A stretch of 64,000 nt of DNA from the NCBI GenBank assembly GCA_907165275.2, contig CAJRBF020000011.1, forward strand, positions 62,001 to 126,000. The letters are read 5' to 3'. Below the pieces are notes generated by a model that did no database searches, was not told the origin of the DNA, and saw nothing but the letters and a program-made list of their open reading frames with translations. Shown one piece after another: positions 55,986-64,000 of the stretch (position 1 is its first letter; each line of letters begins with the position of its first letter). A program made the translations under genes and the position numbers. The DNA is from Zygaena filipendulae. Lineage: Eukaryota > Arthropoda > Insecta > Lepidoptera > Zygaenidae.

Positions 55986-56100
55986 TTATCCAATACATCA
56001 ATAACATGTACAAAAATCATCAAAATTGGCCTATGTTTAAGGGGAGATAAACGGTTTGGCTTTTTGTATGAAAATTTGCACACACACGATCGTCTTAAGT

Positions 56101-56390
56101 AGGCACTGAATAAATTAACCGACTTGGTATTACATTGATCTCACAAGTTTTTACTGTAGAAGAACTGAGTTGCGAGACTTGGGACTTTTTTACAAGTTTG
56201 TTTTTGATGGGATATTGTTTACCTGAAGCAGTTACAATGGAAGTGATCATTATATTGATATTAATTTAATAAAAATAATACTTTATAAGTTTATCAGTTA
56301 AGTATATATCTACACGTAGCAGATTAAAAGCTGATCATTAAATTGATATTAGTTTATCACCTATGTGAACCTGGCAGCTGATTTCAAAAT
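56101..56390. other. Unassigned spacer before the satellite
   Basis: About 290 bp of AT-rich sequence with no recognisable feature. Confidence 0.4.
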
Positions 56391-59300
56391 AATTGTTTTT
56401 TATGAATTGCATAGGATTGTACCTGGTTTGTACCGGATTGTACCGTTTTTAAAATCGTTTGTACCTTAAGGGGGTCAAAGTTACCGGGCTCCGAAAATTT
56501 TGAACTAAGTCCCCTTAACAACATGAACAGGGTGAATAGTAATCAACTTTTATGACTTGCATACGATTGTACCCGGTGAGTAGAGGATTGTACCGCTTTT
56601 AAAACTAATTTTTACTTAAGGGGGTCAAGGCAACATGACTCCGAAAAATTTTTTTTTACAAAAAATAATAATAATGAATTGCAAAGGGATGGTACCCGGT
56701 TTGTCCTGGATTGCACCGTTTTTTAAATCTTTTGTTTTTTAAGCAGGTCAAAGTTACCGGACTCCGAAAATTTTAAAACTAAGTCCCCTTAACAACATGA
56801 ACAGGGTGAATAGTAATCAACTTTTATGACTTGCATACGATTGTACCCGGTGAGTAGAGGATTGTACCGCTTTTAAAATGAATTTTTACTTAAGTCAAGG
56901 CAACATGACTCCGAAATTTTTTTTTTTACAAAAAATAAAAATGATGAATTGCAAAGGATTGTACCCAGTTTGTGCTGGATTGCACCGTTTTTTAAATCTT
57001 TTGCAATTTAAGGGGGTCAAAGTTATCGGACTACGAAAATTTTGATACTAAGTCCCCTTAACAACATGAACAGGGTGAATAGTAATCAACTTTTATGATT
57101 TGCATACGATTGTACCGGGTAAGTAGAGGATTGTACCGCTTTTAAAATGAATTTTTACTTAAGGGGATCAAAGTTACGAAGCAACGAAAATTTGGTAATA
57201 AACCCCCTTAACCACATAACCGGGTGAATAAAAATTAACTTTTATGACTTGCATACGATTGTACCCGATAGGTAGAGGATTGTACCGCTTTAAAAATTAA
57301 TTTTTACTTAAGGGGATCAAAGTTATGGAACTACGAAAATTTGGTACTGAACCCCCTGAACCAAATGAACAGGGTGAACAGTAATCAACTTTTATGACTT
57401 GCATACGATTTTACTCGGTGAGTAGAGGATTGTACCGCTTTTAAAATTAATTTTTACTTAAGGGGATCAAAGTTACGAAGCAACGAAAATTTGGTACTGA
57501 ACCCCCTGAACCAAATGAACAGGGTGAACAGTAATCAACTTTTATGACTTGCATACGATTGTACCCGGTGTGTAGAGGATTGTACCGCTTTTAAAACTAA
57601 TTTTTACTTAAGGGGATCAAAGTTACGAAGCAACGAAAATTTGGTACTAAACCCCCTTAACCACATGATGGTGAATACTTTTTAAGTTTTATGACTTGCA
57701 TACGATTTTACCCGATAGGTAGAGGATTGTACCGCTTTAAAAATTAATTCTAACTTGAGGGGATCAAAGTTATGGAACTACGAAAATTTGGTACTGAACC
57801 CCCTGAACCAAATGAACAGGGTGAACAGTAATCAACTTTTATGACTTGCATACGATTTTACCCAGTGAGTAGAGGATTGTACCGCTTTTAAAATTAATTT
57901 TTACTTAAGGGGATCAAAGTTACGAAGCAACGAAAATTTGGTACTAAACCCCCTTAACCACATGAACATGGTGAATACTTTTTAAGTTTTATGACTTGCA
58001 TACGATTGTACCCGATAGTTAGAGGATTGTACCGCTTTAAAAATTAATTCTAACTTAAGGGGATCAAAGTTATGGAACTACGAAAATTTGGTACGGAACC
58101 CCCTGAACCAAATGAACAGGGTGAATAGTAATCAACTTTGATGACTTGCATACGATTGTACCCGGTAGGTAGAGGATTGTACCGCTTTCATAATTAATTT
58201 TTAATTAAGGGGATCAAAGTTACAAAGCAACGAAAATTTGGTACTAAACCCCCTTAACCACATGAACATGGTGAATACTTTTTAAGTTTTATGACTTGCA
58301 TACGATTGTAACCGATAGTTAGAGGATTGTACCGCTTTAAAAATTAATTCTAACTTAAGGGGATCAAAGTTATAGAACTATGAAAATTTGGTGAAAATTT
58401 GGTACTTGAACCCCCTTAAACACATGAGCTGGGTGAATAGTAATCAACTTTTATGACTTGCATACGATTGTACCCAGTAAGTAGAGGATTGTACCGCTTT
58501 TAAAACTAATTTTTACTTAAGGGGATCAAAGTTACAAAGCAAAGAAAATTTGGTACTAAACCCCCTTAACCACATGAACATGGTGAATACTTTTTAAGTT
58601 TTATGACTTGCATACGATTGTACCCAATAGTTAGAGGATTGTACCGCTCTAAAAATTAATTCTAACTTAAGGGGATCAAAGTTATAGAACTATGAAAATT
58701 TGGTAAAAATTTGGTACTTGAACCCCCTCAAACACATGAGCTGGGTGAATAGTAATCAACTTTTATGACTTGCATACGATTGTACCCGGTGAGTAGAGGA
58801 TTGTACCGCTTTTAAAACTAATTTTTACTTAAGGGGATCAAGTTACGAAGCAACGAAAATTTGGTACTAAACCCCCTTAACCACATGAACATGGTGTATA
58901 CTTTTTAAGTTTTATGACTTGCATACGATTGTACCCGATAGGTAGAGGATTGTACCGCTTTAAAAATTAATTTTAACTTAAGGGGATCAAAGTTATAGAA
59001 CTACGAAAATTTGGTGAAAATTTGGTATTTGAACCCCCTTAAACACATGAACAGGGTGAATATTAATCAACTTTTATGACTTGCATATGATTGTACCCAG
59101 TGAGTAGAGGATTGTACCGCTTTTAAAACTAATTTTTACTTAAGGGGATCAAAGTTACAAAGCAACGAAAATTTGGTACTAAACCCCCTTAACCACATGA
59201 ACATGGTGAATACTTTTTAAGTTTTATGACTTGCATACGATTGTACCCAATAGTTAGAGGATTGTACTGCTCTAAAAATTAATTCTAACTTAAGGGGATC

Positions 59301-62300
59301 AAAGTTATAGAACTATGAAAATTTGGTGAAAATTTGGTACTTGAACCCCCTTGAACACATGAGCTGGGTGAATAGTAATCAACTTTTATAACTTGCATAC
59401 GATTGTACCCGGTGATTAGAGGATTGTACCACTTTTAAAACTAATTTTTACTTAAGGGGATCAAAGTTACAAAGCAACGAAAATTTGGTACTAAACCCCC
59501 TTAACCACATGAACATGGTGAATACTTTTTAAGTTTTATGACTTGCATACGATTGTACCCGATAGTAAGAGGATTGTACCGCTTTAAAAATTAATTCTAA
59601 CTTAAGGGGATCAAAGTTATAGAACTATGAAAATTTGGTGAAAATTTGGTACTTGAACCCCCTTGAACACATGAGCTGGGTGAATAGTAATCAACTTTTA
59701 TGACTTGCATACGATTGTACCCGGTGAGTAGAGGATTGTACCGCTTTTAAAACTAATTTTTACTTAAGGGGATCAAGTTACGAAGCAACGAAAATTTGGT
59801 ACTAAACCCCCTTAACCACATGAACATGGTGAATACTTTTTAAGTTTTATGACTTGAATACGATTGTACCCGATAGTTAGAGGATTGTACCGCTTTAAAA
59901 ATTAATTCTTACTTAAGGGGATCAAAGTTATAGAACTATGAAAATTTGGTGAAAATTTGGTACTTGAACCCCCTTAAACACATGATCTGGGTGAATAGTA
60001 ATCAACTTTTATGACTTGCATACGATTGTACCCGGTGAGTAGAGGATTGTACCGCTTTTAAAACTAATTTTTACTTAAGGGGATCAAAGTTACAAAGCAA
60101 CGAAAATTTGGTACTAAACCCCCTTAACCACATGAACATGGTGAATACTTTTTAAGTTTTATGACTTGCATACGATTGTACCCGATAGTTAGAGGATTGT
60201 ACCGCTTTAAAAATTAATTCTAACTTAAGGGGATCAAAGTTATAGAACTATGAAAATTTGGTGAAAATTTGGTACTTGAACCCCCTTGAACACATGAGCT
60301 GGGTGAATAGTAATCAACTTTTATGACTTGCATACGATTGTACCCGATGAGTAGAGGATTGTACCGCTTTTAAAACTAATTTTTACTTAAGGGGATCAAA
60401 GTTACAAAGCAACGAAAATTTGGTACTAAGCCCCCTTAACCACATGAACATGGTGAATACTTTTTAAGTTTTATGACTTGAATACGATTGTACCCGATAG
60501 TTAGAGGATTGTACCGCTTTAAAAATTAATTCTTACTTAAGGGGATCAAAGTTATAGAACTATGAAAATTTGGTGAAAATTTGGTACTTGAACCCCCTTA
60601 AACACATGATCTGGGTGAATAGTAATCAACTTTTATGACTTGCATACGATTGTACCCGGTGAGTAGAGGATTGTACCGCTTTTAAAACTAATTTTTACTT
60701 AAGGGGATCAAAGTTACAAAGCAACGAAAATTTGGTACTAAACCCCCTTAACCACATGAACATGGTGAATACTTTTTAAGTTTTATGACTTGCATACGAT
60801 TGTACCCGATAGTTAGAGGATTGTACCGCTTTAAAAATTAATTCTAACTTAAGGGGATCAAAGTTATAGAACTATGAAAATTTGGTGAAAATTTGGTACT
60901 TGAACCCCCTTGAACACATGAGCTGGGTGAATAGTAATCAACTTTTATGACTTGCATACGATTGTACCCGATGAGTAGAGGATTGTACCGCTTTTAAAAC
61001 TAATTTTTACTTAAGGGGATCAAAGTTACAAAGCAACGAAAATTTGGTACTAAGCCCCCTTAACCACATGAACATGGTGAATACTTTTTAAGTTTTATGA
61101 CTTGCATACGATTGTACCCGATAGGCAGAGGATTGTACCGCTTTAGAAATTAATTTTTACTTAAGGGGATCAAAGTTATGGAACTACGAAAATTTGGTAC
61201 GGAACCCCCTGAACCAAATGAACAGGGTGAATAGTAATCAACTTTGATGACTTGCATACGATTGTACCCGGTAAGTAGAGGATTGTACCGCTTTCAAAAT
61301 TAACTTTTACTCAAGGGGATCCAAGTTATGGAACTATGAAAATTTGGTACTGAACCCCCTTAACCACATGAACAGGGTGAATAGTATTCAACTTCTATGA
61401 CTTGCATACGATTGTACTCGATAGGTAAAGGATTGAACCGCTTTAAAAATTGATTTTAACTTAAGGGGATCAAAGTTATAGAACTACGAAAATTTGGTGA
61501 AAATTTGGTATTTGAACCCCCTTAAACACATGAGCTGGGTGAATAATAATCAACTTTTATGACTTGCATACGATTGAACCTGGTGAGTAGAGGATTGTAC
61601 CGCTTTTAAAACTAATTTTTACTTAAGGGGATCAAAGTTACAAAGCAACGAAAATTTGGTACTACACCCCCTTAACCACATGAACATGGTGAATACTTTT
61701 TAAGTTTTATGACTTGCATACGATTGTACCCGATAGGTAGAGGATTGTACCGCTTTAAAAATTAATTCTAACTTAAGGGGATCAAAGTTATAGAACTATG
61801 AAAATTTGGTGAAAATTTGGTACTTGAACCCCCTTGAACACATGAGCTGGGTGAATAGTAATCAACTTTTATAACTTGCATACGATTGTACCCGGTGATT
61901 AGAGGATTGTACCGCTTTTAAAACTAATTTTTACTTAAGGGGATCAAAGTTACAAAGCAACGAAAATTTGGTACTAAACCCCCTTAACCACATGAACATG
62001 GTGAATACTTTTTAAGTTTTATGACTTGCATACGATTGTACCCGATAGTTAGAGGATTGTACCGCTTTAAAAATTAATTCTAACTTAAGGGGATCAAAGT
62101 TATAGAACTATGAAAATTTGGTGAAAATTTGGTACTTGAACCCCCTTGAACACATGAGCTGGGTGAATAGTAATCAACTTTTATGACTTGCATACGATTG
62201 TACCCGGTGAGTAGAGGATTGTACCGCTTTTAAAACTAATTTTTACTTAAGGGGATCAAGTTACGAAGCAACGAAAATTTGGTACTAAACCCCCTTAACC

Positions 62301-64000
62301 ACATGAACATGGTGAATACTTTTTAAGTTTTATGACTTGCATACGATTGAACCCGATAGTTAGAGGATTGGACCGCTTTAAAAATTAATTCTAACTTAAG
62401 GGGATCAAAGTTATAGAACTATGAAAATTTGGTGAAAATTTGGTACTTGAACCCCCTTGAACACATGAGCTGGGTGAATAGTAATCAACTTTTATGACTT
62501 GCATACGATTGTACCCGGTGAGTAGAGGATTGTACCGCTTTTAAAACTAATTTTTACTTAAGGGGATCAAGTTACGAAGCAACGAAAATTTGGTACTAAA
62601 CCCCCTTAACCACATGAACATGGTGAATACTTTTTAAGTTTTATGACTTGTATACGATTGTACCCGATAGTTAGAGGATTGTACCGCTTTAAAAATTAAT
62701 TCTAACTTAAGGGGATCAAAGTTATGGAACTACGAAAATTTGGTACGGAACCCCCTGAACCAAATGAACAGGGTGAATAGTAATCAACTTTGATGACTTG
62801 CATACGATTGTACCCGGTAGGTAGAGGATTGTACCGTTTTCAAAATTAATTTTTAATTAAGGGGATCCAAGTTATGGAACTATGAAAATTTGGTACTGAA
62901 CCCCCTTAACCACATGAACAGGGTGAATAGTAATCAACTTTTATAACTTGCATACGATTGTACCCGATAGGTAGAGGATTGTACCTTTTTTAAAATTAAT
63001 TTTTACTTAAGGGGATCAAAGTTATAGAACTATGAAAATTTGGTGAAAATTTGGTACTTGAACCCCCTTAAACACATGAGCTGGGTGAATAGTAATCAAC
63101 TTTTATGACTTGCATACGATTGTACCCGGTGAGTAGAGGATTGTACCGCTTTAAAAATTAATTTCTACTTAAGGGGATCAAAGTTATGGAACTACGAAAA
63201 TTTGGTGATAATTTGGTATTTGAACCCCCTTAAACACATGAACAGGGTGAATATTATACAACTTTTATGACTTGCATACGTTTTTACCCGGTGAGTAGAG
63301 GATTATACCGCTTTTAAAATTAATTTTTACTTAAGGGGATCAAAGTTACAAAGCAACGAATATTTGGTACTAAACCCCCTTAACCACATGAACATGGTGA
63401 ATACTTTTTAACTTTTATGACTTGCATACGATTGTACCCGATAGGCAGAGGATTGTACCGCTTTAAAAAATAATTTTTACTTAAGGGGATCAAAGTTATA
63501 GAACTACGAAAATTTGGTGAAAATTTGGTACTTGAACCCCCTTAAACACATGAACAGGGTGAATAGTAATCAACTTTTGTGACTTGCGTACGATTGTACC
63601 CGGTGAGTAGAGGATTGTACCGCTTTTGAAATTAATTTTTACTTAAGGAGATCAAAGTTACGAAGCAACGAAAATTTGGTACTAAACCCCCTTAACCAGA
63701 TGAACATGGTGAATACTTTTTAACTTTTATGACTTGCATACGATTGTAACCGGTGAGTAGAGGATTGTAACGCTTTGAAAATTAATTTTTACTTAAGGGG
63801 ATCCAAGTTATGGAACTACGAAAATTTGGTACTTACCCCCTTAACCACATAACCGGGTGAATAATAATTAACTTTTATTACTTGGATTCGATTGTACCTA
63901 TTAACTATTGTGTAAAGGATTTTCCTGCTTTTAAATTAATTTTCTTAAGGGGTTCAATGTTACGGAGCTACGAAAACTTTATACTAAACTCCCTTAAACA
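56391..64000. repeat. Satellite array of about 150/162-bp monomers in 312-bp dimers
   Basis: About 50 monomers built on 'gacttgcatacgattgtacc', 'agaggattgtaccgcttt', 'acttaaggggatcaaagtta' and 'aaaatttggtac', 'ccccttaaccacatgaacat'. From about 57.9 kb two types alternate: one with 'gatagttagagg' and 'tactttttaagttt', the other with 'ggtgagtagagg' and 'agtaatcaactttt' and an 11-bp internal duplication of aaaatttggtg. Dimer spacing is about 310-313 bp (agagg marks at 58633, 58943, 59256, 59568). The first units (56391-57200) and the last (63840-64000) are the most diverged, so the array edge may lie just beyond the window. No coding. Confidence 0.96.

Larger units (their letters stand above)
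53207..56100. mobile_element. 2.7-kb mobile unit, copy 2
   Basis: Second copy of 39055-41990, same orientation, only a few percent different. The left edge is aacttttaag|agaatcactc and the right edge cgatcgtc|ttaagt. It lacks the 231-bp Helitron and carries a 175-bp MITE. The short minus-strand frame at 54048-54269 is not open in copy 1, so it is not a conserved gene. Confidence 0.78.

Overview
The window looks like a heterochromatic, transposon-saturated stretch of a moth or butterfly genome. The sequence is AT-rich, no intact host protein gene or RNA gene can be recognised, and nearly all of it can be assigned to mobile or tandem DNA. The Lepidoptera call rests on many copies of the 'CTAGCTGTGCCCCGCGG' type repeat (Lep1-like non-autonomous Helitrons), on 'aaccgacttc' repeats, and on jockey-like and other LINE fragments of the kind common in that order. 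The order is inferred; species and chromosome cannot be read from the sequence.

1-27.1 kb is a nest of LTR elements. A minus-strand LINE reverse-transcriptase remnant (2935-3041 plus 10217-10459) was hit by two non-autonomous LTR elements: X copy 1 (1-2934, minus, runs off the window) and Y (3042-10212, 310-bp identical LTRs, 4-bp target duplication aaca, no coding capacity). Next comes 1.4 kb of unassigned GC-richer DNA, then a Ty3/gypsy-like element G (11886-27027, TSD tgat) with unusually long 2.73-2.75 kb LTRs, a tRNA-His-type primer site and a deleted, stop-ridden pol. Inside G lies X copy 2 (15181-21614, identical 624-bp LTRs, TSD aatt), which itself carries two dead LINE fragments. LTR divergence agrees with the nesting: G's LTRs differ by about 0.6 percent, those of X2 by none.

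27.1-34.4 kb: an LTR (Z) related to Y's; a 950-bp unit repeated twice with blocks extremely rich in TCGA, the second copy split by a 521-bp solo LTR; a LINE ORF1 pseudogene; a possible minus-strand gypsy leader remnant; and a 14-unit, 100-bp satellite with a TGATCACGTGATCA palindrome.

34.5-56.1 kb: a dense cluster of Lep1-like repeats; a 120-130-bp tandem repeat broken up by later insertions; a 2.7-kb mobile unit present twice (39055-41990 and 53207-56100); and a nearly full-length jockey-type LINE (42386-47547, TSD ttggcgtt, poly-A) whose ORF2 is interrupted by a 614-bp P-element-like deletion derivative that still carries the first THAP exon. The two copies of the 2.7-kb unit give paired empty and occupied sites for a Helitron and for a Harbinger-type MITE. 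Two further 237-bp MITEs and a foldback lie at 48.8-51.1 kb.

56.39-64 kb is a satellite array of about 150- and 162-bp monomers in roughly 312-bp dimers, with diverged edge units at both ends.

No genes act together as a pathway here. The layers record successive insertions, and the best-supported novelties are the P-like THAP derivative, the long-LTR gypsy element, the coding-empty X/Y LTR families and the TCGA-rich tandem unit.
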